Part shown: in pieces, positions 1-5,990 of the stretch
Layout of the letters: each line of letters starts with the position of its first letter
Position numbering within the stretch: position 1 is the first letter of the stretch
From: Comamonadaceae bacterium
GTDB taxonomy: Bacteria > Pseudomonadota > Gammaproteobacteria > Burkholderiales > Burkholderiaceae_C
Length of the DNA stretch: 10,101 bases
Assembly (NCBI GenBank): GCA_947457975.1
Contig: CANGYC010000065.1
Coordinates: forward strand, 1 to 10,101
Direction of reading: 5' to 3'
Notes under the pieces: model-generated
Databases searched by the model: none
What the model was told of the DNA's origin: nothing
The model's input: only the letters and a program-made list of their open reading frames with translations
Translations under genes and position numbers: made by a program

Positions 1-74
1 CCCGGCCCGACCGAGCCCGCCCCGGTGACCAGCACCACCTTGCCTGCGAGTCGTCCTGTCTTTTGCTGTGTCAT
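1..74 (-). CDS. Short-chain dehydrogenase/reductase, N-terminal fragment (cut by window edge)
   Basis: The reverse strand from the ATG at 74-72 encodes 24 codons and then leaves the window. The peptide contains GKVVLVTGAGSVGPG, the first beta strand and the TGxxxGxG dinucleotide-binding motif that open the Rossmann fold of classical short-chain dehydrogenases, so an NAD(P)(H)-dependent cytoplasmic oxidoreductase is expected. Substrate and subfamily cannot be told because the catalytic Ser-Tyr-Lys region is outside the window. It is transcribed divergently from the LysR-type regulator at 242-1156. That arrangement is typical of a LysR-type regulator and its target gene, so control by that regulator is a reasonable inference. 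No strong Shine-Dalgarno sequence precedes the ATG. The family call is fairly secure; the exact function is open. Confidence 0.82.
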   Translation of the reverse strand, partial: MTQQKTGRLAGKVVLVTGAGSVGP

Positions 75-140
75 CTAATGTGGTCCGTCTGTCGGCGCCA
101 GGCACGGCCTGGAATGGCCGGATTATTGAGGGACACGCGC

Positions 141-169
141 TTGCCATATGAGCATGGCTTCGATATCAG
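141..169 (+). promoter_or_regulatory. Candidate sigma70 promoter of the LysR-type gene
   Basis: TTGCCA at 141-146 matches the -35 consensus at five of six positions. It is followed after 17 bases by TATCAG at 164-169, four of six for the -10. Transcription would start near 176, leaving a leader of about 65 bases before the ATG at 242. The -10 falls inside the dyad at 151-176, which would fit autorepression by the LysR-type protein. This is a consensus match only. Confidence 0.4.
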
Positions 170-176
170 CTATGCT
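151..176. promoter_or_regulatory. Imperfect dyad, candidate LysR operator in the divergent intergenic region
   Basis: AGCATGGCT (151-159) and AGCTATGCT (168-176) are inverted copies of each other with one mismatch, separated by 8 bases. LysR-family regulators usually bind interrupted dyads between themselves and a divergent target, often containing a T-N11-A core; T160 and A172 have that spacing. The dyad overlaps the candidate -10 element of the rightward promoter. The symmetry is seen directly; the binding role is inferred. Confidence 0.45.
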
Positions 177-241
177 TTTTCTCTATGGTTAATCCACTCT
201 CTTTACTGGCCCGCCAGCCCAGCGCATAAAGGACCCACGCC

Positions 242-1156
242 ATGGACCTCAAGCAATTGCAGTATTTCCTGGCGGTGGTGGAGGCCGGCGGCTTCAGCGC
301 TGGCGCCACGGCACTGCAACTGGCGCAGTCCTCGCTGAGCCGCCAAATCGCCTTGCTGGAAACCGAGCTGGGCCAGCGCCTGTTGGTGCGCACGGGGCGC
401 GGCGCCACCCCCACCGAGGCCGGCCTGGCCCTGCTGCCCCATGCCAGGCAGATGCTGGACATCGCCCGTCGGGCCCGCGATGAATTGCAAGAGATGGATG
501 ACAGCCCCTCAGGGCGCATCACCGTGGGCATGCCGCCGCGCGTGGCCCTGGGCCTGAGCGCCCCCCTGATCCAGGCCTTTCGCCAGCGCCTGCCGCGGGC
601 GGTGGTGTCGGTGTCCGAGGCCTTGAGCATCCAGCTGCATGAACAACTCGTGGCTGGTCGGCTGGACATGGCCCTGCTGTTCGATCCGCCCTCCTCGCCC
701 CTGCTCCATTACCAGACCCTGATGCAGGAGCCCCTCATCCTGGTGGCACCCGCGCGGGGTGCGAGGCTGCCAGAGCGGCTGAGCCTGGGAGGTCTGGCGC
801 GCTATCCCCTGGTGCTGCCCAGCCCACCCAATGCCATCCGCAGCCTGGTGGATGCCGCACTCAAGGCCCGGCATGTGGAGGTCACGGTGCTGGCGGAAGT
901 GGGCGCCGTCAAGACCGTGCTGACGCTGGTGGCGCAGGGGGTGGGCTGCACCATCGTGCCGGCGAGTTCGCTGGCCCTGCTGGACGACCCGGCCAGCGTG
1001 CGGCACTGCCCCATCGGGCCGCCAGCCATCTTGAGCCGGCTGGTGCTGGCCACCCCCAAGGCCGGACCCCACACGCGATTGCGGCGTGAGACGGTGCAGC
1101 TGCTGCAGGCGCTGGACTTCAGGTCACCGGCCCCACTGGGTGCAGGCGCCCCATGA
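242..1156 (+). CDS. LysR-type transcriptional regulator
   Basis: This 304-residue protein has the usual length and layout of a LysR-type regulator. Residues 1-60 form the winged helix-turn-helix: it opens MDLKQLQYFLAVVEAGGFS, the recognition-helix region is QSSLSRQIALLE at about 29-40, and the wing follows as LGQRLLVRTGRGATPTEAG. A linker helix runs to about residue 88. A periplasmic-binding-protein-like effector domain then starts at SGRITVGMPP and runs to the end. The pattern resembles the Nac-like branch, but I cannot assign an inducer. AAAGGA at 228-233 lies 8 bases before the ATG, which supports this start. It is divergent from the short-chain dehydrogenase at the window edge and is followed by a hairpin over its stop codon, so it is probably monocistronic. 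The downstream aldehyde dehydrogenase set is another possible target, about 355 bases away. Confidence 0.93.
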   Translation: MDLKQLQYFLAVVEAGGFSAGATALQLAQSSLSRQIALLETELGQRLLVRTGRGATPTEAGLALLPHARQMLDIARRARDELQEMDDSPSGRITVGMPPRVALGLSAPLIQAFRQRLPRAVVSVSEALSIQLHEQLVAGRLDMALLFDPPSSPLLHYQTLMQEPLILVAPARGARLPERLSLGGLARYPLVLPSPPNAIRSLVDAALKARHVEVTVLAEVGAVKTVLTLVAQGVGCTIVPASSLALLDDPASVRHCPIGPPAILSRLVLATPKAGPHTRLRRETVQLLQALDFRSPAPLGAGAP

Positions 1157-1177
1157 ACGGCAGACCGTGCCGTTCAT
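1153..1177 (+). terminator. Perfect 10-bp hairpin over the LysR stop codon
   Basis: ATGAACGGCA (1153-1162) and TGCCGTTCAT (1168-1177) are perfect inverted copies around a 5-base loop. The stop codon TGA (1154-1156) is inside the left arm. No T-run follows on either strand, so this is not a canonical intrinsic terminator. It may be a weak terminator, a 3'-end stabilising stem or a symmetric protein site. The stem is certain; the role is inferred. Confidence 0.5.
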
Positions 1178-1503
1178 TCAAGACCGCGAAGGCCAGGGCC
1201 ATCAGCAGAGCCAGCGATTAGGCGCACCGACATGCCGGATCAGTGCATCTGAAAAGGCCTTGAACTTGGCATTGGGTCTGGCGGCAGCTCGCAGGCTGCA
1301 CTGGTGAATCAGTGGTCGGGCAAGACTTCGCGCCAACCCAGGGCGCTGGAGCGGTGGCGCTTGTCCATGAAGAATTCGAGGTTCTCAAGCAGTCGCGACT
1401 CCCTATTTGCGCCCACTGCAAAAGTGTTTTGCGCAAACTCTGCCTTGCGCGCTGTGCTTCTAGCAAAATAGCATGGCACTTTAAAATTTTTAGCGTTTAG
1501 AGC
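1178..1503. other. Gene-poor intergenic stretch before the aldehyde dehydrogenase
   Basis: About 340 bases separate the LysR hairpin from the Shine-Dalgarno sequence of the next gene, and I see no convincing gene. Two things stand out. On the reverse strand, about 1309-1401 reads as an open frame with GC-rich third codon positions and the peptide MDKRHRSSALGWREVLPDH before a TGA. It could be the remnant of a lost gene, but it has no clear start or ribosome site. Toward the right, composition turns AT-rich, with a perfect 10-base palindrome TTTGCGCAAA (1428-1437), a second TTGCGC at 1445-1450 and TAAAAT at 1482-1487. The aldehyde dehydrogenase promoter and its operator are probably here, but no -35/-10 pair is strong enough to call. 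Confidence 0.4.
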
Positions 1504-1509
1504 AAAGGA
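1504..1509 (+). promoter_or_regulatory. Ribosome binding site that fixes the aldehyde dehydrogenase start
   Basis: AAAGGA ends 5 bases before the ATG at 1515 and only 2 bases before the in-frame TTG at 1512. The spacing favours the ATG, giving a protein that begins MTTPYADILL. Confidence 0.65.
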
Positions 1510-1514
1510 CATTG

Positions 1515-2951
1515 ATGACCACCCCGTACGCTGACATTCTTCTGTTGATCGATGGCGAATGGATTTCTGCCCGTGACCGGGCTTCTTCTGCCGTCGTCAA
1601 CCCAGCCACGGGCCTTGAGATTGGGCGCGTTCCCCATGCCACGCGCGCGGACATGGAGCGGGCCATTGAATCGACTCAGCGAGGCTTTGACGTCTGGCGC
1701 AATACCTCCGCTTACGAGCGTGCCAAGGTGCTTCGCAAGGCCGCCCAGCTGCTGCGCGAGCGCAGTGAAGACATCGCCCGCATCCTGACGACGGAGCAGG
1801 GAAAGCCGCTGTTTGAGGCCCGATATGAACTCGGCAGCTCAGCCGATTATTTTGAGTGGTTCGCAGAGGAAGGACGCCGCGTTTATGGCCGCGTCATTCC
1901 CTCACGAAACTCTGCCGTGCAGCAGCTGGTCAAAAAGGAGCCCATTGGTCCGGTGGCTGCTTTTGCACCTTGGAATTTCCCAGCCATCACGCCATCGCGA
2001 AAGATTGGCGCGGCGCTCGCCGCGGGCTGCTCCATCATCATCAAGCCGGGCGAGGAATGCCCGGCCACCGCCGTGCAGATTGCCCGTGCTCTGCAGGACG
2101 CGGGCCTGCCACCGGGCGTGCTCAACGTCCTCTTCGGTGAACCGGCCGAGATTTCAGAGTTCCTGATCAACTCACCGGTGACCCGCAAAGTGTCGTTCAC
2201 AGGGTCGGTGCCCGTGGGACGCCACCTGTCCGCCATGGCCGGGCAAGCGCTCAAGCCCATCACCCTGGAGTTGGGTGGCCACGCGCCGGTCATCGTGTGC
2301 GAGGACGCTGATCTGGAGAAAACGGCACAAATCCTGGCGGCTGGCAAATTCAGGGGCACGGGTCAGATTTGCCTGTCCCCCACCCGCATCATGGTGCAGC
2401 GCAGTGTCCAAGAGGCTTTTCTCGCCCACTTTGTGAAGGCCACGCAGGCCTTGAAGGTCGGTAACGGCCTCGATGCAGAGACCCGGGTCGGCCCCTTGTC
2501 CAATGAGCGCCGGATCAAGGCCATCTCCGAGATGGTGGCCGATGCGCGAGACAGGGGCGCGAGGGTGATGACGGGTGGCGAGCGCGTGGCCTGCCCCGGG
2601 CTGTTCTGGCAGCCCACCATCTTGGCCGACGTGCCCGCCGATGCACTGGTCATGCATGAGGAGCCCTTCGGCCCCATCGCCGTGGTGATGCCCTTCGACA
2701 CCATCGACGATGCCATCAAAGAAGCGAACCGACTGCCTTATGGCTTGGCGGCCTACGGCTTCACCGAGTCGGCTCGCATCGCCATGCGCCTGGGCAATGA
2801 GCTGGAGGCCGGCATGATCGGTATCAACCACACCGAGATGATCGCGTGCGAACTCCCGTTTGGCGGTATCAAAGACAGCGGCCAAGGCTCGGAGGGCGGC
2901 GCAGAAGGCATTCAGAGCTACCTGACGACCAAGTTCATCAGCCAGGTCTGA
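1515..2951 (+). CDS. NAD(P)-dependent aldehyde dehydrogenase, succinate-semialdehyde dehydrogenase-like
   Basis: This 478-residue cytoplasmic enzyme oxidises an aldehyde to a carboxylate with NAD(P)+. All main family motifs are present: PWNFP at 152-156 with the oxyanion Asn154, the cofactor Lys177 in KPGEE, FTGS at 228-231, the general base Glu252 in LELGG, the nucleophile Cys286 in GQIC, EEPFGP at 382-387 and PFGGIKDSG at 448-456. Length and the C-terminal EGIQSYLTTKFI match the GabD / alpha-ketoglutarate-semialdehyde dehydrogenase branch better than betaine-aldehyde or methylmalonate-semialdehyde enzymes, but the substrate is not settled. A TTG three bases upstream is an alternative start; the ribosome-site spacing favours the ATG. 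It is the first gene of a tight rightward set, ending 7 bases before a quinone oxidoreductase, which suggests a catabolic operon. Confidence 0.92.
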   Translation: MTTPYADILLLIDGEWISARDRASSAVVNPATGLEIGRVPHATRADMERAIESTQRGFDVWRNTSAYERAKVLRKAAQLLRERSEDIARILTTEQGKPLFEARYELGSSADYFEWFAEEGRRVYGRVIPSRNSAVQQLVKKEPIGPVAAFAPWNFPAITPSRKIGAALAAGCSIIIKPGEECPATAVQIARALQDAGLPPGVLNVLFGEPAEISEFLINSPVTRKVSFTGSVPVGRHLSAMAGQALKPITLELGGHAPVIVCEDADLEKTAQILAAGKFRGTGQICLSPTRIMVQRSVQEAFLAHFVKATQALKVGNGLDAETRVGPLSNERRIKAISEMVADARDRGARVMTGGERVACPGLFWQPTILADVPADALVMHEEPFGPIAVVMPFDTIDDAIKEANRLPYGLAAYGFTESARIAMRLGNELEAGMIGINHTEMIACELPFGGIKDSGQGSEGGAEGIQSYLTTKFISQV

Positions 2952-2958
2952 GCCCGCG

Positions 2959-3960
2959 ATGGCGATTCCACAGCTGATGCGTGCGGTGGGCTTCGAGGGC
3001 TTCGGCCCTCCATCGGTGCTCACGCCCATCCATGAACCCATCCCGGAAGTTCGTCCGAACGACCTGCTGGTGGAGGTCAAGGCCATCGGCGTGAACCGCG
3101 CCGACCTCAACCACCGCCAAGGTCGCTATGGCAAGAACCCGGACTTCGGCGACTCTCATCTTCTGGGCCTGGAGATCGCAGGCATCGTGGTGCGTCTGGG
3201 TCCTGAGGTAACCGGCTTCAAGCTTGGCGACAGGGTCATGGGCATCGTGGGCGGCGGCGGCTATGCCCAGTACGCGCGCATGGACGCTGGCATGGCCATG
3301 CCGGTACCTGAATCGATGACGGACGTCGATGCCGCTTGCGTGCCTGAAGCCTTTGTCACCGCGCATCAGGCGCTCCTCCACCTGGGACAACTCGCACCGG
3401 GTGAGAAAGTGCTGGTTCACGGAGCGGGCGGTGGCGTTGGCACGGCGCTGGTGCAACTGGCCCTGCTCGCCCAGGCGGGCATGCTGATCACCACCAGCAG
3501 CGCCGGCAAGCGCGAGCGGCTGCAGAAGATGGGCGTGCACTTGGCCATTGACTACGCCAGCCAAGATTTCCTTGAAGTGGTTTCCAGCGAGGTGGCAGGC
3601 GGGGCGGTCGATCTCATCGTGGATGTCGTCGGCGGCCCCAACCTGGAGCGCAATGTCCGCTGCCTGCGCCCTGGCGGTCGGCTGATCCAGATTGGCGTGC
3701 AGGGCGGGGGCAAGGGTCAACTGCCGGTTGACCTCTTGCTGCAACGCCGACTGCGCATCGAAGGCACCGTGATGAAGTCAGTCACGCTTGAGGAAAAAAG
3801 GCGCATGAGCACACGCTTCAGTGATCGCTGGCTGGAACACCTGCGCAGCGGACGCATCAGTCCGGTGATGGACAAGACCTTCCCCCTGAGCGAGGCCGCA
3901 CTGGCTCACCAATTTATGGAAGAGGCGCAGCACTTTGGGAAGATCGTGCTCATCCCTTAA
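2959..3960 (+). CDS. Zinc-independent NAD(P)H quinone oxidoreductase / alcohol dehydrogenase-like protein (PIG3 type)
   Basis: This 333-residue protein belongs to the medium-chain dehydrogenase/reductase superfamily. The N-terminal GroES-like domain includes VNRADLNHRQGRY (about 45-57), the signature of the PIG3-type quinone oxidoreductases. The cofactor loop is HGAGGGVGTA at 154-163, followed by a Rossmann domain with DLIVDVVGG (218-226) and a C-terminal GKIVLIP. The cysteine cluster of zinc alcohol dehydrogenases is absent, so a zinc-free reductase of quinones or enones using NADPH is expected. The start follows the aldehyde dehydrogenase stop by 7 bases with no Shine-Dalgarno, pointing to translational coupling. 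An in-frame ATG at 2977 would give the more usual beginning MRAVGFEGFG and cannot be excluded. The physiological substrate is unknown; neighbours suggest a role in the same catabolic route. Confidence 0.9.
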   Translation: MAIPQLMRAVGFEGFGPPSVLTPIHEPIPEVRPNDLLVEVKAIGVNRADLNHRQGRYGKNPDFGDSHLLGLEIAGIVVRLGPEVTGFKLGDRVMGIVGGGGYAQYARMDAGMAMPVPESMTDVDAACVPEAFVTAHQALLHLGQLAPGEKVLVHGAGGGVGTALVQLALLAQAGMLITTSSAGKRERLQKMGVHLAIDYASQDFLEVVSSEVAGGAVDLIVDVVGGPNLERNVRCLRPGGRLIQIGVQGGGKGQLPVDLLLQRRLRIEGTVMKSVTLEEKRRMSTRFSDRWLEHLRSGRISPVMDKTFPLSEAALAHQFMEEAQHFGKIVLIP

Positions 3961-4011
3961 GCGCTTGCCAGATCTAAATTTTTTCGAGCAACCCCACCAA
4001 CAGGAGACAGC

Positions 4012-4989
4012 ATGAACTATCGGCGACTAACCTTGGGCGCATTTGTTGCCTTAATGAGCGTTCACATGGGCGCCCTGGCGCAAGCGGACTATCCGAACAA
4101 GCCCATCACCCTCATCATCCCCTTTCCACCCGGCGGTGTGACCGACGTGGTGGGGCGAGAGGTGGGACGCAACCTCACCAAGTACCTCAAGCAGTCGGTG
4201 GTGATCGAGAACCGCGCAGGGGCCAGCGGCAACATCGGCACACAGGCCCTGGCACGCGCTCAGCCCGACGGCTATACCTTGGGCATCCTCACGGTGAGTG
4301 CCATGTCCATCGCACCGCACATCACCAAGAATCTGGGCTTCAGCCCGAGCAAGGATTTCACGCCCATCACCAATGTCGTGCGTACCGACGGCGCCATCGT
4401 GGCGAACACCGGCACGCCCTTCAACACGGTGCAGGAATTGGTGCGCTTTGCCAAAGAAAATCCTGGCAAGGTCAACTACGCCAGCGTCGGCAACGGCTCC
4501 ATCCCACACCTGACGGCGGAAATGTTTGCGCAGCAGGCTGGCGTGAACCTGTTGCATGTGCCCTACCGGGGTGCAGCGCCGGCCATGCAGGACCTGATGG
4601 CCAACCACATCAACCTGTCGTTTGAAACCTCTCTGGTGTCGGCCGTGAGCAACCTCTCCAGCGGGCGACTCAAGATCCTGGCCATCACCGGCCCCCAACG
4701 CTCGCCGGCCGTGCCCAATGTGCCGACCGTGGCCGAGTCGGGTTACCCCAACTTCAGTGCGCAGGGCTGGTTCGGGCTGTTCGGACCGGCCAATTTGCCA
4801 CCCAGGATCGTCGAGGCCCTGAACAAGGCCACCACCGATGCACTGCGCGACCCGGAGGTGATCGCCAAGTTCGAGAAGCTGGGCGTGATCCCCGACCCAC
4901 ACACCCCGGCCTCCTTCGCCTCTTTCCTGCAGGTTGAAGACAGGCGCTGGAGCGCGGTCAGCAAGTCGCTCAACCTGCAACTGGACTGA
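4012..4989 (+). CDS. Bug/TctC-family periplasmic solute-binding protein
   Basis: This 325-residue protein is of typical length for the Bug (tripartite tricarboxylate transporter receptor) family. Residues 1-25 form a Sec signal peptide: MNYRRL, a hydrophobic stretch, and an ALA/AQA cleavage site near 23-25. The mature protein opens with YPNKPITLIIPFPPGGVTD, the first ligand-contacting loop, and has ENRAGASGNIGT at 66-77, the second family hallmark. It would bind a small organic acid in the periplasm. No membrane subunits TctA or TctB are encoded in the window, so it is an orphan receptor here, as is common in Burkholderiales. AGGAG at 4002-4006, 5 bases before the ATG, is a good ribosome site. 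The 51-base gap after the quinone oxidoreductase and the shared strand suggest the same operon, so its ligand may be the precursor of the aldehyde oxidised by the first gene. Confidence 0.93.
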   Translation: MNYRRLTLGAFVALMSVHMGALAQADYPNKPITLIIPFPPGGVTDVVGREVGRNLTKYLKQSVVIENRAGASGNIGTQALARAQPDGYTLGILTVSAMSIAPHITKNLGFSPSKDFTPITNVVRTDGAIVANTGTPFNTVQELVRFAKENPGKVNYASVGNGSIPHLTAEMFAQQAGVNLLHVPYRGAAPAMQDLMANHINLSFETSLVSAVSNLSSGRLKILAITGPQRSPAVPNVPTVAESGYPNFSAQGWFGLFGPANLPPRIVEALNKATTDALRDPEVIAKFEKLGVIPDPHTPASFASFLQVEDRRWSAVSKSLNLQLD

Positions 4990-5001
4990 AAGCTCGCCTG
5001 A

Positions 5002-5039
5002 CCCCCTGAGTCGCCGCAGGCATCAAAGCGGCCAGGGGG
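5002..5039 (+). terminator. GC-rich two-part hairpin after the Bug-protein gene
   Basis: CCCCCTG (5002-5008) pairs with CAGGGGG (5033-5039), and directly inside it GCCGC (5013-5017) pairs with GCGGC (5028-5032). Only four bases bulge on the left, with a 10-base loop. The 12 paired positions start 12 bases after the stop codon, a natural place for the end of the three-gene transcript. No T-run follows, so a repeat element or transcript-stabilising stem is as likely as an intrinsic terminator. Confidence 0.5.
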
Positions 5040-5201
5040 CAGGGTTAAAGAAGGGCGACATCACGGGGATTGACGGCCTACGCTGTCGAGCGGGTTCATC
5101 GAGCTGCAGCCCGCATCAGCGCAGCTTGGCTTGCCACCGTCGGAGCTGCTTGATCGTTTGACAATGCAAGCCATTTACGTTTGAAGTGTTCACCTCACCG
5201 C
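5040..5201. other. Intergenic stretch upstream of exodeoxyribonuclease III
   Basis: This 160-base stretch holds no convincing reading frame. It contains only short GAGCTGC/GCAGCT-type inverted repeats and the weak promoter candidate described separately. No Shine-Dalgarno sequence is visible before the ATG at 5202. Confidence 0.4.
5158..5186 (+). promoter_or_regulatory. Possible promoter of the exodeoxyribonuclease III gene
   Basis: TTGACA at 5158-5163 is a perfect -35 hexamer. The hexamer 17 bases on, TTGAAG at 5181-5186, matches the -10 at only three of six positions. If used, the transcript would start about 8-10 bases before the ATG at 5202, a near-leaderless message that would fit the missing Shine-Dalgarno. 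The poor -10 keeps this tentative. Confidence 0.3.
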
Positions 5202-5987
5202 ATGAAGATCGCTACCTGGAACGTCAACTCCCTGGCCATCCGCCTGCCTCAGGTCGTGGAATGGCTGTCTGCCCACCCGGTGGACCTGTTGTGCCTGCAA
5301 GAGCTCAAGCTCACTGAGGATAAGTTCCCGCTGGAGGCCTTGCAGGCTGCAGGCTACGGCCATTGCGCCGTGTTTGGCCAGAAGACCTACAACGGCGTGG
5401 CCATCCTCAGCCGCCATCCGCTGGAGAACGTGCACCGCAACATCGCAGGCTTCGAGGACGAGCAGGCCCGTGTGGTGGCCGCCACGGTGCACACACCGGC
5501 CGGGCCGCTGCGCGTGGTCAATGGCTACTTCGTCAACGGCCAAGCGCCGGGCAGCGACAAGTTCGCCTACAAAATGCGCTGGCTGGACGGGCTGCGCCAA
5601 TGGCTGGCCGCCGAAATGTCCCTGGGCGCGCCGCTGGTGCTGGTGGGCGACTTCAACATCACGGCCGATGACCGCGACACGCACGACCCCGAAGGCCTGC
5701 GCGAGACCATCCACCACACCAGCGAGGAACGCGAGCAGTTCCAGGCCTTGCTCTCGCTGGGCCTGGTCGATGCCTTCCGGCTGTTCGAGCAGCCTGAGAA
5801 AAGCTACTCCTGGTGGGATTACCGAGAGATGGCCTTCAGACGCAACAAGGGCCTTCGGATCGACCACATCCTGGTGAGCCAGGCGCTGCAGCCCCGCGTG
5901 CGCAGCTGCGTGATCGACCGCGCACCTCGCAAGAACGAGCGGCCCAGCGACCACACCCCTGTGGTGGTGGAGCTGGACCTGGGCTGA
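5202..5987 (+). CDS. xth: Exodeoxyribonuclease III (AP endonuclease, base-excision repair)
   Basis: This 261-residue protein acts as the AP endonuclease and 3'-repair exonuclease of base-excision repair. It carries the complete Mg-dependent endonuclease/exonuclease/phosphatase active site: Asn7 in WNVNS, Glu34 in LQELK, Tyr109 in NGYFVNG, Asp150 and Asn152 in GDFNI, Asp221 in RIDHIL, and Asp250-His251 in PSDHTP. These correspond to the known catalytic residues of E. coli ExoIII. The frame is open back to a TTG at 5181, but the ATG gives MKIATWNVNS, the family's normal N-terminus, so it is preferred. The gene is separate from the upstream operon by a hairpin and converges with ntrC, stop codons 3 bases apart. 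The symbols xth, xthA and exoA are all used for such genes. Confidence 0.95.
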   Translation: MKIATWNVNSLAIRLPQVVEWLSAHPVDLLCLQELKLTEDKFPLEALQAAGYGHCAVFGQKTYNGVAILSRHPLENVHRNIAGFEDEQARVVAATVHTPAGPLRVVNGYFVNGQAPGSDKFAYKMRWLDGLRQWLAAEMSLGAPLVLVGDFNITADDRDTHDPEGLRETIHHTSEEREQFQALLSLGLVDAFRLFEQPEKSYSWWDYREMAFRRNKGLRIDHILVSQALQPRVRSCVIDRAPRKNERPSDHTPVVVELDLG

Positions 5988-5990
5988 GTA

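Noticed and set aside
1474..1494. TGGCAC before the aldehyde dehydrogenase as a sigma54 -24 element
   Set aside because: The next GC that could serve as the -12 element is 6 bases too far away, and sigma54 spacing is rigid.
2172..3744. Large reverse-strand open frames across the aldehyde dehydrogenase and quinone oxidoreductase
   Set aside because: The forward strand has full-length enzymes with all active-site motifs; the reverse frames are rich in His, Gln and Arg, typical of antisense shadows.
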